A stretch of DNA of 64,000 nt from Rahnella victoriana (GCF_004330295.1 NZ_SJOJ01000003.1:1-64000), one strand, 5' to 3'; shown: positions 1 to 9,540, numbered from the stretch's first letter. Notes: generated by a model not told the origin, from the sequence alone. A program made the numbers and translations.

Positions 1-117
1 GTTATCAGGTTAATACTAAAATTCTTAGCTCAGTTCAATAACTTGTCAGATTACAGATGCAACTTTTAAGAAAATATCATAAAGTCTTAATATGGATAAA
101 TCACAAAGATAATCACC
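1..117. other. AT-rich leader upstream of the aryl polyene cluster
   Basis: No gene end is visible here. The stretch is clearly more AT-rich than the coding DNA that follows and ends with a weak ribosome-binding site before the ATG at 118. It probably contains the promoter of the polyene operon, but I cannot pick a convincing -35/-10 pair. In E. coli-type clusters further genes, such as a methyltransferase, can lie on this side; any such gene would be outside the window. Confidence 0.4.
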
Positions 118-843
118 ATGAAATTCTCACTGGATATACATGACTGGCGGGCTTTAGCTCCGGGGATCCACAGTTGTGAGCACTGGATCCAGTGGGCTCA
201 GCAGCCTGATAGCAATACGTTTTCAGGCGATATTGCCAAAAGCCAGCATATCCCTATGATGGCAGCCCGAAGAATGAGTATCGGAAGCCGTTTTGCGGTG
301 GATACCGGGCTGGCATTACTCGAAAAGCATGATGTGGATGCCGCCATTTTTACCAGCCGGCATGGTGAACTGGAGAAAACGGGGCGTATTTTACATTCTC
401 TTGCACAGCAAGAAGCCATTTCACCGACAGAATTTTCGATGTCAGTCCACAACACTGCGGCGGGCTGGTTAACCATTATCAGTAAAAATCCATTACCCGT
501 GACTTCATTGGCCGCAGGAAACGACAGTTTTCAGCAGGGAATACTGGAAGCTCAGTCGATGCTGGCCACCGGCTCCACTCGTGTGATGTTGGTGGATTTC
601 GAGGGTGAAATTCCCGATATATATCACGAATCGGTAAATTCTGAGTTTCTGCCTTACGCCGTAGCAATAATATTAACGGCTGGCGATACTTTGCATTGTC
701 AGCGTATTTCATTGCCGGTTGAGGATATGAATTCGGCTCTTCCGCAGAGCCTGAAATTTTTACGCGGTTATCTCTCTTCTGCCCCTTTATTTAATGTCAG
801 TGCTGACAACCGCCACGACTGGCAATGGGTTCGTGATTTGTGA
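118..843 (+). CDS. apeC: Beta-ketoacyl synthase-like chain length factor (aryl polyene)
   Basis: 241-residue protein resembling only the N-terminal half of a thiolase-fold ketoacyl synthase (Ketoacyl-synt_2 type). The place where a ketosynthase would carry its nucleophilic Cys reads SVHNTAAG (residues 109-116), with Asn in the Cys position, so it should not condense by itself. In characterised aryl polyene systems such a protein pairs with the catalytic ketosynthase ApeO and acts as a chain length factor; the ApeO-like gene is at 10114. It is the first gene of the cluster and its TGA overlaps the next ATG (TGATG). The family assignment is firm; the partner role is inferred from family knowledge. 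Confidence 0.8.
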   Translation: MKFSLDIHDWRALAPGIHSCEHWIQWAQQPDSNTFSGDIAKSQHIPMMAARRMSIGSRFAVDTGLALLEKHDVDAAIFTSRHGELEKTGRILHSLAQQEAISPTEFSMSVHNTAAGWLTIISKNPLPVTSLAAGNDSFQQGILEAQSMLATGSTRVMLVDFEGEIPDIYHESVNSEFLPYAVAIILTAGDTLHCQRISLPVEDMNSALPQSLKFLRGYLSSAPLFNVSADNRHDWQWVRDL

Positions 844-1655
844 TGAGAGAAACAGCAGCACCCGAAGAAACGTCTTCCCTGACGAACCGTATCTGGCGGT
901 GGCTGGCAACCGGATTCTTTTTCGCACTTTTCGGAATTGGCGGACTGTTGCTTTCGATTATCTGGTTTACTCTGTTGCGGCTCATCATCCGACAGCCGGA
1001 GAAACTGCACCGGATGACGCTGAACAGTATCCGCAACAGTTTTCGCTTCTTCCTGGCGGGATTACGTCTGGTGGGGGTAATGGATTACCGGTTTACAGGC
1101 GACGAAAAGTTTCAGCAGGATGCCGGATGCCTGATTGTGGCGAATCATCCCAGCCTTTTGGATTATGTGATCCTGGCGTCACGGATGCCGCGTTGTGATT
1201 GCATCGTCAAACAGGCTTTACTGCGTAACCCGTTCTTACGCGGTGTGATAAAAGCGGCGGGTTACCTGATTAATTCCGGATCTGACGCCCTGTTGCAGGC
1301 CTGCGATACCCGGCTGAAAGCAGGAGGGACGTTACTGGTTTTCCCTGAAGGAACGCGCACGTTGCCCGACAAACCGATGACGCTGCAACGTGGCGCCGCT
1401 AACATTGCATTGAGAGCGGGTTGCGATATCAGGATTGTTCATATCTCATGTCAGCCACCGATGCTGACTAAAAAGGGGAAGTGGTACCAGATCCCCAAAG
1501 CAAAACCTCAGTTTGTGATAACCGTGGGCGAGAAGATAAAAGCGAATAACTTTTTAGCTGAAAGTGATCTTTCACCTGCTCTGGCCGCAAGACGACTGAC
1601 ACAGCATTTGCGTACTGAACTGATGCGCAGCAATACTCAAAATAACGAGAAATAA
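843..1655 (+). CDS. apeD: Lysophospholipid-type acyltransferase (aryl polyene)
   Basis: 270-residue PlsC-like (LPLAT) acyltransferase. A hydrophobic membrane segment lies at about residues 20-50, the catalytic NHxxxxD motif is NHPSLLD (His102 to Asp107), and the acyl-acceptor motif FPEGTR is at 167-172. I take the ATG at 843, which overlaps the TGA of the preceding gene, rather than the in-frame GTG at 840. In polyene clusters this enzyme is thought to help move the aryl polyene acyl chain onto a lipid anchor at the inner membrane; the exact acceptor is not readable from sequence. Confidence 0.83.
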   Translation: MRETAAPEETSSLTNRIWRWLATGFFFALFGIGGLLLSIIWFTLLRLIIRQPEKLHRMTLNSIRNSFRFFLAGLRLVGVMDYRFTGDEKFQQDAGCLIVANHPSLLDYVILASRMPRCDCIVKQALLRNPFLRGVIKAAGYLINSGSDALLQACDTRLKAGGTLLVFPEGTRTLPDKPMTLQRGAANIALRAGCDIRIVHISCQPPMLTKKGKWYQIPKAKPQFVITVGEKIKANNFLAESDLSPALAARRLTQHLRTELMRSNTQNNEK

Positions 1656-1658
1656 GTC

Positions 1659-1916
1659 ATGGATTCATTAAGTAACGACATTAAAACACTGATCATCGCG
1701 ACGCTTAATCTGGAAGGCATGACACCCGATGAGATTGATACGCAAGCCCCCCTTTTTGGTGACGGATTAGGGCTGGATTCTATCGACGCTCTGGAGTTAG
1801 GTCTGGCGTTGAAAAAGCAATACGGTGTGATCCTTTCGGCGGAAAGTCAGGAAATGCGCGAGCATTTTTATTCGGTTGAAAGTCTGGCCAGATTTATTTC
1901 AGTACAGCGTGGTTAA
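1659..1916 (+). CDS. apeE: Acyl carrier protein (first of two, aryl polyene)
   Basis: 85-residue acyl carrier protein with the phosphopantetheine attachment motif GLDSIDALEL; the modified residue should be Ser41. It carries the starter and/or growing polyene chain as a thioester in the cytoplasm. The start is three bases after the preceding stop, and a second, different carrier protein follows at once. Two carrier proteins side by side are standard in aryl polyene clusters; one is usually the extension carrier and the other may serve loading or transfer, but sequence alone does not tell them apart. Confidence 0.85.
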   Translation: MDSLSNDIKTLIIATLNLEGMTPDEIDTQAPLFGDGLGLDSIDALELGLALKKQYGVILSAESQEMREHFYSVESLARFISVQRG

Positions 1917-1926
1917 AGAGATTCCT

Positions 1927-2181
1927 ATGCAGAAGCAAGAAATTTACCAGCAAATTAGCACCTTATTAATCAAGCTATTTGAAATTGATGAAGACGATAT
2001 CAGCCCGGACGCCGAACTCTATGAGGATCTGGATTTAGACAGCATTGATGCTGTCGATCTGGTGGTTCATTTGCAAAAAATCACTGGCAGAAAGATCCGG
2101 CCAGACATGTTCAAATCCGTGCGTACCGTTCAGGACGTGGTTGATGCAATTGATGAATTGCTCAACACGCCTGCGGCCTGA
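1927..2181 (+). CDS. apeF: Acyl carrier protein (second of two, aryl polyene)
   Basis: 84-residue acyl carrier protein with the attachment motif DLDLDSIDAVDL, Ser39 being the expected phosphopantetheine site. The first in-frame ATG at 1876 lies inside the previous gene; the ATG at 1927, preceded by a GAG-containing Shine-Dalgarno, gives the normal carrier-protein length. It should be activated by the phosphopantetheinyl transferase at 13720 or a housekeeping one, and presented to the ketosynthases, ketoreductase and dehydratases of the cluster. Confidence 0.85.
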   Translation: MQKQEIYQQISTLLIKLFEIDEDDISPDAELYEDLDLDSIDAVDLVVHLQKITGRKIRPDMFKSVRTVQDVVDAIDELLNTPAA

Positions 2182-2201
2182 TTTCTGCGGATCCCGCTGT
2201 C

Positions 2202-2792
2202 ATGGATAAGCGCCGGAGCCTTTTACTTCTCAAGCTTAAAACAATTGTCCGCTGGGCAATGCCACTGGCGGTTATTGCTTACCCGATAGCCGTCTGGTGT
2301 GGCCTGAAAAACTGGGGAACCGGTATTCTGGCTCCCTTGTTAATCACTGTATTTCTTCTGCGTTTACTGACGTTTCGCGGGAAACTCTCCCGGTTAACAT
2401 TCTTTGGAAAAGCCATTGCTGTTACGGGTATTGTGCTGGTCGCCGCCAGTGTTGTACTGCGTGAAACCTCGCTGCTGTTGTATTACCCGGTCGCGGTTAA
2501 TGGGATATTACTGGGATTATTCTTCAGTTCCCTGTATGGCCGGCAATCGCTTGTTGAACGTCTTGCCCGGCTGAGTGAACCGGATTTACCCCCTGAAGGG
2601 GTGATTTATACCCGGCGGGTCACTCAGGTCTGGTGCGTTTTCTTTCTGTGTAATGGCACGTTTGCTTTATACACCTGCCTGAAAGGTGATATGGCACTCT
2701 GGGCTTTATACAACGGTGGCATCAGTTATCTGCTGATTGGCTTATTAATGGGTATGGAATGGATAGTCAGAAAGCGCCTGCGACACTTATGA
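2202..2792 (+). CDS. apeG: Integral membrane protein of the aryl polyene cluster (COG4648-like)
   Basis: 196 residues with about six hydrophobic segments over nearly the whole length and no catalytic motif I recognise. Proteins of this kind (COG4648) occur between the carrier-protein and acyl-adenylase genes of aryl polyene clusters, and this one sits in that position. A role in membrane assembly or transport of the polyene is plausible but not shown. Its TGA overlaps the preferred ATG of the next gene at 2789 (ATGA). Confidence 0.7.
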   Translation: MDKRRSLLLLKLKTIVRWAMPLAVIAYPIAVWCGLKNWGTGILAPLLITVFLLRLLTFRGKLSRLTFFGKAIAVTGIVLVAASVVLRETSLLLYYPVAVNGILLGLFFSSLYGRQSLVERLARLSEPDLPPEGVIYTRRVTQVWCVFFLCNGTFALYTCLKGDMALWALYNGGISYLLIGLLMGMEWIVRKRLRHL

Positions 2793-4138
2793 CGCTGCCA
2801 ATGAGCCAATGGCTCAGCGCGGAAAGAGCAGATGACCATCTGGTGGCCTGGAATGAAAGCCGGGAATGGCGACAACGCGAATTCCGCCAGGATGTTTTGT
2901 CTTTGCTGGCTGCCCTCCGTGCTGCCCCTCATTCACGCTGGGCGTTATGTCTTGAAGACCATTACTTCTTTGCTGTGGCGCTGCTGGCGGTACTTTATAG
3001 TGGCAAAACGCCGGTATTGCCTGGCCATTTCCGCCTGGCCGTACTGGCTGAGCAACGCGATGAGTTTGATGCGCTGATCACCGATCTTCCTTTGCTGGCA
3101 GCGTGCCCGGTAATCCGTTTTCCCATTGTTGCGGATGAATCGCTCTCCGTTTTACCGGAGTGGCCAGACAACGCGTCGCTGACCTTGTTTACCTCAGGTT
3201 CGACCGGCAGACCACAGAAAATCATCAAACCGGTATCTTGTCTGGAAAAAGAGAGTCAGTGGCTTTTGGCCCGCTGGGGCACTGAGTTTACCGCAGTACG
3301 CTTTGCCGCCACTGTGGCTCCGCATCATATGTATGGCCTGAGTTTTGCCTTCATGCTGCCATTATCACTGGGTTTGCCTTTCGCGACGAAAAGCGTTGAA
3401 TACCATGAGCAGCTTTCCCCCCTGACGAACGGGCATAACGTCGTGTTCATCAGCAGCCCGGCCTTTCTTAAAAGGCTGGATCCGGGATTGAAAACCGCCA
3501 CACTCCGGCAGGTGTTTTCTGCGGGCGGTCCGCTGGACAATGATACTGCGTCACTGGTGCAGCAAGTTTGTGGTTGCTCACCCACAGAAATTTACGGCAC
3601 GACAGAAACCGGGGTGATTGCCTTTCGCCAGCCGTCACGGTCCAAAGACGCGTGGACACTTTTTGATGGCGTTGAACTCCGGTCTCATACTGACGGATCG
3701 GTTTCGCTGATGTCTCCGCTGATCCCGCAACTGGAAGGCATAACGCTCAGTGACGAGATCCGACTATTGCCGCCCGGGCAGCGCCATTTTACCCTGCTGG
3801 GACGCAAGGATCGGATCGTCAAAATCGCCGAGCAACGCATCTCGCTGACTGAAATCGAGCAGCGTTTAGAGGCACTGGATCTTTTAACCGATGCCTGCGT
3901 TCTGACTCTCGAGAAAAACGGACGGATCTACATCGCTGCTGTGCTGGTGCTGAACCCGCAGGGCGAGCAGCGATTGCACACGCAAGGTCAGAGAGTTTTC
4001 CTCGCCCAAATCCGCCATGCGCTGCGTGAGTGGTTATCGCCGGTGTCCGTACCGCGTTACTGGCGTTTCGCTCCCGCGATCCCGCTCAACCCGCAAGGCA
4101 AACGTGCAACGGCACAATTACAGGAAATGTTTTTATGA
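2789..4138 (+). CDS. apeH: Acyl-/aryl-adenylating ligase (AMP-binding enzyme, aryl polyene)
   Basis: 449-residue ANL-superfamily adenylating enzyme. The phosphate-binding motif TSGSTG is at residues 135-140, the A5-type motif EIYGTTETG follows in the middle, and the hinge motif GRKDRIVKIAEQRI lies near the C-terminal subdomain. It should activate the aromatic starter acid with ATP and load it on a carrier protein. An in-frame ATG at 2759 would add ten residues; I prefer 2789 because it overlaps the preceding stop (ATGA), the pattern used throughout this cluster. Confidence 0.83.
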   Translation: MTLPMSQWLSAERADDHLVAWNESREWRQREFRQDVLSLLAALRAAPHSRWALCLEDHYFFAVALLAVLYSGKTPVLPGHFRLAVLAEQRDEFDALITDLPLLAACPVIRFPIVADESLSVLPEWPDNASLTLFTSGSTGRPQKIIKPVSCLEKESQWLLARWGTEFTAVRFAATVAPHHMYGLSFAFMLPLSLGLPFATKSVEYHEQLSPLTNGHNVVFISSPAFLKRLDPGLKTATLRQVFSAGGPLDNDTASLVQQVCGCSPTEIYGTTETGVIAFRQPSRSKDAWTLFDGVELRSHTDGSVSLMSPLIPQLEGITLSDEIRLLPPGQRHFTLLGRKDRIVKIAEQRISLTEIEQRLEALDLLTDACVLTLEKNGRIYIAAVLVLNPQGEQRLHTQGQRVFLAQIRHALREWLSPVSVPRYWRFAPAIPLNPQGKRATAQLQEMFL

Positions 4139-4479
4139 TCTTGCCTGAAGTGCTCAGTCAGCAATTTACCGGCGATACGAGTGTGCAGCTCGGGCTCCGA
4201 CTGTCGGCGGATCTCTTCTGGTTCAAAGGCCATTTCCCGACGTCTCCCATCCTGCCCGGTGTCACGCAGGTTAACTGGGTCATGATTTACGCGGACGAAC
4301 TTCTCGGGCTGAATCAGGCTTTTTCGGGGATGGAAGTGGTGAAGTTTCAGCGCCCGCTGCTGCCGGATGAAGTCGTGAGTTTGCAGATCGACTGGCTGAA
4401 AGAGAAACACCGGTTAGTCTTCCGCTACAGTGTGGGTGGATCCGTCGCCAGCAGTGGGAAAATCACATTATGTCCATGA
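4135..4479 (+). CDS. apeI: Hot-dog fold 3-hydroxyacyl-ACP dehydratase (aryl polyene)
   Basis: 114-residue FabA/FabZ-like single hot-dog domain. The active-site helix region reads GHFPTSPILPGV with the expected catalytic His33. It should dehydrate 3-hydroxyacyl-ACP to extend the conjugated double bonds. A second hot-dog protein is at 11283, and in studied systems ApeI and ApeP form a mixed dehydratase complex. The start ATG overlaps the TGA of the ligase gene (ATGA); the longer frame beginning at 4030 is only a read-through into that gene. Confidence 0.82.
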   Translation: MILPEVLSQQFTGDTSVQLGLRLSADLFWFKGHFPTSPILPGVTQVNWVMIYADELLGLNQAFSGMEVVKFQRPLLPDEVVSLQIDWLKEKHRLVFRYSVGGSVASSGKITLCP

Positions 4480-6197
4480 CGTCTTCTGCCCCTTTTTCTG
4501 CCTGCCTGATTATCCCGTGCTACAACCACGGCGCGATGATGGCGAACGTGCTGGAAAATCTCCGGCCATTCGGTCTGCCGTGCATTGTGGTGGATGATGG
4601 CAGTGATGCGCCGACGGCGGAGGCGTTGCAGCAGCTGGCCAGCGTCACGCCGTGGATGCACCTGACGCGTCTGCCCTCCAACCTGGGCAAAGGCGGCGCA
4701 GTGATGGCCGCGTTGCGTCTGGCGGCAGAGCAGGGTTTCACCCATGCTGTACAGGTGGATGCCGACGGCCAGCATCAGCTTTCTGACGTTCCCGCCATGC
4801 TGGCCGAGGCCAGGAAACACCCCGATTGCCTGATCTCCGGCCAGCCGGTATACGATGAAAGCGTTCCGAAATCGCGTCTTTATGGCCGCTACATCACGCA
4901 TTTCTGGGTGTGGATCGAAACGCTGTCCTTTTCGGTGAAAGACAGCATGTGTGGTTTTCGCGTATATCCTCTCGAACCCTGCCTGCAACTGATGGCGCAG
5001 AAGACACTGGGTTTGCGGATGGATTTTGATACGGAAATCATGGTGCGTCTTTACTGGCAGGGTACGCGCAGTCGCTTCCTGCCTACCCGTGTCATTTACC
5101 CCGACGATGGCCTCTCGCATTTTGATGCGGTAAAAGACAACCTGCAGATCTCATGGATGCACACCCGGCTGTTTTTTGGCATGTTGCCGCGTATTCCTTT
5201 TCTATTGCGCCAGAGGCAAAAAACGCAGGAGCAGGCGCACTGGTCAACGACGCAGGAGCGTAAAGGATTATGGGGGATCCGCCTGATGCTGGCGGTTTAC
5301 CGCACGCTGGGCTACCAGGCTTTTCGTGTGCTGCTTTATCCGGTGATCGGCTGGTTCTGGCTGACCGGGGGCAAACAGCGTGCGGCTTCTGCTGACTGGC
5401 TTGAACGCGTCAGTGCCACCGCGGCCCGGCGCGGGATGGCTTTGCCGTATCCGCTGAGTACATTCCGGCATTTCATGCGCTTCGGTGAGTCGCTGCTCAC
5501 TAAACTGGCGAGCTGGCAGGGCGATAAAACCCTGACCGACGCGGTGCTGGTCAATCCTGAGATCTGCGAGGCGCATATCGCCTCCGGTCGCGGCACGCTG
5601 ATCCTCGCCTCCCACTTAGGGGATATCGAATCCTGCCGTGCGATTGGCACGCTGAACCATCGGATCACCGTCAATGCACTGGTTTTCACCGACAATGCCG
5701 AGCGATTTAATCAGGTGATGAAAGAGATTAATCCGCAGGCGGTGGTCAATCTGATCCAGGTCAGCCAGATGGGGTCTGACACCGCCATCTTATTGCAGGA
5801 AAAACTGGATGCCGGCGAATGGGTGGCGATCGTGGGTGATCGCACCTCTGCCAGCCAGCATCAGCGCGGTGAGCATTCCCGTGTGATTTACAGCGAATTT
5901 CTGGGCAAGCCAGCCGCATTTCCGCAAGGCCCGTTTATTCTGGCGGCGGCGTTACGTGCGCCGGTCATGTTGATGTTTGGCATCAAGCAACAGCACCGGC
6001 TGCATATTTATTGCGAATCTTTTGCCGATCCGCTGATCCTCCCGCGTGCGAATCGCCTGCCCGCCTTGCAGGCTGCCGTCGATCGCTACGCCGCACGTCT
6101 TGAGCATTACAGCCTGCTGGCCCCTCACGACTGGTTTAATTTTTATGATTTCTGGCAGCGTCCGGCGGATGCTGCCTCTGACAGGAAACCTGACTGA
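4470..6197 (+). CDS. apeJ: Bifunctional family 2 glycosyltransferase / HtrB-like acyltransferase
   Basis: 575 residues in two parts. Residues 1 to about 225 are a GT-A glycosyltransferase family 2 domain (DDGSDAP nucleotide-binding stretch, VDADGQHQ metal site, CGFRVYP later). From about 270 onwards is an acyltransferase like the lipid A lauroyl/myristoyl enzymes, with SHLGDIE giving the HxxxxE catalytic pair. The fusion suggests that sugar addition and acyl or polyene transfer to a lipid are done by one membrane-associated protein. ATG codons at 4470 and 4476 are both possible starts; the second overlaps the preceding TGA. Confidence 0.82.
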   Translation: MSMTSSAPFSACLIIPCYNHGAMMANVLENLRPFGLPCIVVDDGSDAPTAEALQQLASVTPWMHLTRLPSNLGKGGAVMAALRLAAEQGFTHAVQVDADGQHQLSDVPAMLAEARKHPDCLISGQPVYDESVPKSRLYGRYITHFWVWIETLSFSVKDSMCGFRVYPLEPCLQLMAQKTLGLRMDFDTEIMVRLYWQGTRSRFLPTRVIYPDDGLSHFDAVKDNLQISWMHTRLFFGMLPRIPFLLRQRQKTQEQAHWSTTQERKGLWGIRLMLAVYRTLGYQAFRVLLYPVIGWFWLTGGKQRAASADWLERVSATAARRGMALPYPLSTFRHFMRFGESLLTKLASWQGDKTLTDAVLVNPEICEAHIASGRGTLILASHLGDIESCRAIGTLNHRITVNALVFTDNAERFNQVMKEINPQAVVNLIQVSQMGSDTAILLQEKLDAGEWVAIVGDRTSASQHQRGEHSRVIYSEFLGKPAAFPQGPFILAAALRAPVMLMFGIKQQHRLHIYCESFADPLILPRANRLPALQAAVDRYAARLEHYSLLAPHDWFNFYDFWQRPADAASDRKPD

Positions 6198-6198
6198 T

Positions 6199-6642
6199 AT
6201 GACCTCCAAACGTGATCCGCGCTTTAACGACCCGCGATTTTCTACCCGGGTGGATATCACCATTCCTTTTCACGATGCTGATGCGATGGGTGTGGTCTGG
6301 CATGGCAATTATTTTCGATATCTGGAAATCGCCCGCGAACAGTTACTTAAGCAATTTGATTACGGCTATCGCCAGATGCAAGCCTCCGGTTATGTCTGGC
6401 CGATTGTGGATACCCGCCTGAAATACATCGCGCCGGTGCTGTTTGAACAGCGTATTACCGTGCACGCGCAGCTGGAAGAAATCGAAAACCGCCTGCGCAT
6501 CGGTTATCAGATTTACGACATCGATACCGGGAAACGCACCACGACCGGTTACACATTGCAGGTCGCGGTGGATGCTACCACGCAGGAAATGTGTTTTGTC
6601 TCGCCGCAGGTGCTTTTCGATAAAACAGGAGTCAGCCTGTGA
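6199..6642 (+). CDS. apeK: 4-hydroxybenzoyl-CoA-type thioesterase (aryl polyene)
   Basis: 147-residue hot-dog thioesterase of the 4HBT/YbgC type. The signature HDADAMGVVWHGNYF (residues 25-39) contains the catalytic Asp28. It is likely to release or proofread acyl chains bound to the carrier proteins. The ATG at 6199 is one base after the preceding stop; the frame open from 6046 lies inside the acyltransferase gene. The stop overlaps the GTG start of the next gene (GTGA). Confidence 0.82.
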   Translation: MTSKRDPRFNDPRFSTRVDITIPFHDADAMGVVWHGNYFRYLEIAREQLLKQFDYGYRQMQASGYVWPIVDTRLKYIAPVLFEQRITVHAQLEEIENRLRIGYQIYDIDTGKRTTTGYTLQVAVDATTQEMCFVSPQVLFDKTGVSL

Positions 6643-7244
6643 AAGCCTTTCTGCTCATCGTCATGACGTTTTTCAGCGTGGCGGCACACGCGGTGACGCT
6701 GGAAGAACTTCAGCAGCGTTTCAGTCAGGTGCCGGTGCTGCGCGCTGAGTTTGCCCAGCAACGTACTATCAGTGGCATGGCTCAACCGCTTAATTCCACA
6801 GGCAATTTGCTGATCGCCCAGCAGCAGGGATTATGGTGGCAGCAGGAAAAACCCTTCAGTCTGACGTTATTACTGACTGAAAACCGCATGGTGCAAACTA
6901 TGGCCGGACAGGAGCCTCAGGGAGTGACGGCAGAAACCAATCCGCAAATGTTCCAGTTCAACTCCCTGCTCAGCGCGCTGTTTCATGCTGACCGCAAAGT
7001 GCTGGAAGAGAACTTCAGCCTTGATTTTACCGATCTCGGTAAAGGGGCGTGGACGCTGATCCTGACGCCGAAAGTCTCGCCGCTGAACCGCCTGTTCCGC
7101 CGCATCACGCTCAATGGCGACACCTTTCTGAACAATATCGACATTGATGACATGCAGGGCGACGCCACGCATATTCGCTTCTTCAACCAGAAAACCACGC
7201 CCGCCACGCTGACCGATGCCGAGAAACGCCATTTTGCGTCCTGA
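6639..7244 (+). CDS. apeL: LolA-like outer membrane lipoprotein carrier (aryl polyene)
   Basis: 201-residue periplasmic protein starting with GTG. The signal peptide (MKAFLLIVMTFFSVAAHA) is followed by a mature part resembling LolA, the chaperone that carries lipids of lipoproteins across the periplasm. In this cluster it probably shields and carries the lipid-anchored polyene between the MMPL exporter encoded next and the outer membrane. The start overlaps the previous stop, and the next gene starts 29 bases before its end. Confidence 0.78.
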   Translation: MKAFLLIVMTFFSVAAHAVTLEELQQRFSQVPVLRAEFAQQRTISGMAQPLNSTGNLLIAQQQGLWWQQEKPFSLTLLLTENRMVQTMAGQEPQGVTAETNPQMFQFNSLLSALFHADRKVLEENFSLDFTDLGKGAWTLILTPKVSPLNRLFRRITLNGDTFLNNIDIDDMQGDATHIRFFNQKTTPATLTDAEKRHFAS

Positions 7245-9540
7245 CCTTCACCGCAGACTGGCACAATGCTGGTTGCTGATGATTGCGCTGCTGGTGGCGG
7301 CGTTATTCTGGTTGCTGCCGCGCAGTCAGGTTAACAGCAGCGTACTGGCGCTGTTGCCGCAGCAACAGGAAAGCGACATACCGCAGGCAATTTCGGACGG
7401 TTTTACGCAGCGGCTGGATCGTCAGCTGATGTGGCTGGTCAGCCCGCCGCCGGGAGCCGGTACGGAACCGGTGAATGACTGGCAGAAACAGTTACAGGCG
7501 ATGCCGGAACTCAGTCAGGTTCAGGGGCCGGTGGATGCGCAACGCCAGCAGGAATGGGGAACCTTTTTCTTCCGGCACCGTAACGCCTTACTCGATGAGG
7601 CGACCCGCCAGCGGCTGACGTCCGGTGCAGATCAGCAAAGTCAGTGGATCCTCGGTCAGGTGTATTCGGCGTTTGCGGGCGTCAGCGGCAAAGAGCTGGC
7701 GAACGATCCGTTATTGCTGGTTCGTGCCTCACAAATGGCGCAGCAGCAAAACAGCGGTGGCATGACGCTGGATCAGGGCTGGCTGATGGCGCGTGATAAA
7801 CAGGGGCGCACCTGGTATTTACTGCATGGCGAACTGAAAGCCTCGTCGTACGACATCACCTCCGCAAAACACACGGTCGCGGCGCTTGATGCGGCGAAAG
7901 ACGCATTTAAGGCGCGCTGGCCGGGGGCGCAGGTGCTTGAGCGCGGCACGATTTTCTACAGCAATTACGCCAGTCAGCAGGCGGAACACGATCTTTCGAC
8001 CATAGGTGCCGCATCGGTTATTGGCGTCTTCGTGCTGATCTTGCTGATGTTCCGCTCGGTTCTGCCGCTGTTACTCAGCTTACTGTCGATTGCCATCGGC
8101 GCGCTGTCCGGCACGGTATTTACCCTGTGGGTGTTTGGCGGGATCCACGTGATGACACTGGTACTGAGCACCAGCATTGTCGGGATCTCTGCCGATTATA
8201 CGTTGTACTTCCTCACCGAACGGCGCGTACATGGCGGCACCAGTACCCCGCTGGAAAGCCTGAAAAAGCTGTTCCCCGCGTTATCCATGGCGCTGCTGAC
8301 CACGGTGGCTGCCTATCTGATGCTGCTGATTGCGCCTTTCCCCGGCCTGCAACAACTGGCTGTGTTTGCCGCCGCCGGGCTGAGTGCAGCCTGTATCACC
8401 GTGATGTGCTGGTATCCGTATTTGTCCCGTCATTTGCCGGTTGGCCCGACGCCGGGGCTGACGCTGATCCTGCGCTGGTTACTGGCCTGGCGCAGCCGCA
8501 AAGCGCTGCGGTTAGGTTTACCGTTAGTGATACTCGCGCTGGCGACAGTCGGCATATCGCAGCTGACCATCAATGATGACATTGCCGATTTACAGGCGCT
8601 GCCCGCCGGATTACAGCAGCAGGAACAGCAAATTGCCGCGCTGACCGGGCAAACCAACGATCAGAAGTGGCTGGTGGTGTATGGCGATAATCCCGAACAG
8701 ACCTTACAACGGCTTGAAGCCCTGCGGCCCAAACTGGTTCAGCTGAAAGAGAAAGGCGTGATTGACGGGTTCCGCGCGGTTGGGTTGCCTTCGCAGGCAC
8801 AGCAGCAACGCGATCTGTCCCTGCTGCGCCAGCGTGCGCCGCAGATCATTGCGCAGCTGCAGCAGGCCGGTATTGCCGTGGCCGCCCCCGATCTCAGTGC
8901 CCGGCGGGTTGACGTCCCTGACTGGCTGAACAGCGTGGTCAGCGAAGGCTGGCGCTTGCTGTGGTTGTCCCTGCCGGACGGGCGCAGCGCCACGCTGATC
9001 CCGGTGAACGGTGTTCATGACAGCGCCGCGATGGCCGCACTGGCAGCTTCCACGCCCGGTAGCGGATGGATCGATCGCAAAACGGAATTCAGCAGTCTGT
9101 TCTCCCAGTACCGGGTATATCTGACAGCCTTGCTGGCGCTGGCCGTGGCGGTGATTGCCGTGATTTATTTGTGGCGGTTTGGCCTGCCGCACGGGCTTAT
9201 CTGTCTGCTACCGACCTTACTTTCCCTGAGCATGGGCCTCGCTGCGCTGGGATTCAGCGGGCATCATCTCAACCTGTTCTCCCTGCTGGCGCTGATTCTG
9301 GTGCTGGGGATTGGCATTAATTACACCCTGTTCTTCACCAATCCGCGCGGCACGCCGACCACCTCGATGTTTGCCATTTTTATGGCAGTGGTCACGACGC
9401 TGCTGACCTTCGGCATGCTGGTGTTCAGCTCAACACAAGCCATCAGCAGTTTTGGCATTGTCCTGAGCGTTGGCATAGTGACGGCTTTCCTGTTGTCGCC
9501 GCTGACCTTGCCCGCAAAAAAACGAGGACGCAAACCATGA
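7216..9540 (+). CDS. apeM: MMPL/RND-superfamily exporter (aryl polyene)
   Basis: 774-residue inner-membrane protein with the duplicated layout of MMPL exporters: one N-terminal membrane helix, a large periplasmic region, a bundle of helices at about 270-430, a second periplasmic region and a second bundle at about 640-770. It should export the lipid-linked polyene, working with the LolA-like protein before it and the lipoprotein after it. An internal TTG nearer the end of the previous gene is an alternative start, but the ATG at 7216 gives a complete first membrane segment either way. Confidence 0.8.
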   Translation: MPRNAILRPDLHRRLAQCWLLMIALLVAALFWLLPRSQVNSSVLALLPQQQESDIPQAISDGFTQRLDRQLMWLVSPPPGAGTEPVNDWQKQLQAMPELSQVQGPVDAQRQQEWGTFFFRHRNALLDEATRQRLTSGADQQSQWILGQVYSAFAGVSGKELANDPLLLVRASQMAQQQNSGGMTLDQGWLMARDKQGRTWYLLHGELKASSYDITSAKHTVAALDAAKDAFKARWPGAQVLERGTIFYSNYASQQAEHDLSTIGAASVIGVFVLILLMFRSVLPLLLSLLSIAIGALSGTVFTLWVFGGIHVMTLVLSTSIVGISADYTLYFLTERRVHGGTSTPLESLKKLFPALSMALLTTVAAYLMLLIAPFPGLQQLAVFAAAGLSAACITVMCWYPYLSRHLPVGPTPGLTLILRWLLAWRSRKALRLGLPLVILALATVGISQLTINDDIADLQALPAGLQQQEQQIAALTGQTNDQKWLVVYGDNPEQTLQRLEALRPKLVQLKEKGVIDGFRAVGLPSQAQQQRDLSLLRQRAPQIIAQLQQAGIAVAAPDLSARRVDVPDWLNSVVSEGWRLLWLSLPDGRSATLIPVNGVHDSAAMAALAASTPGSGWIDRKTEFSSLFSQYRVYLTALLALAVAVIAVIYLWRFGLPHGLICLLPTLLSLSMGLAALGFSGHHLNLFSLLALILVLGIGINYTLFFTNPRGTPTTSMFAIFMAVVTTLLTFGMLVFSSTQAISSFGIVLSVGIVTAFLLSPLTLPAKKRGRKP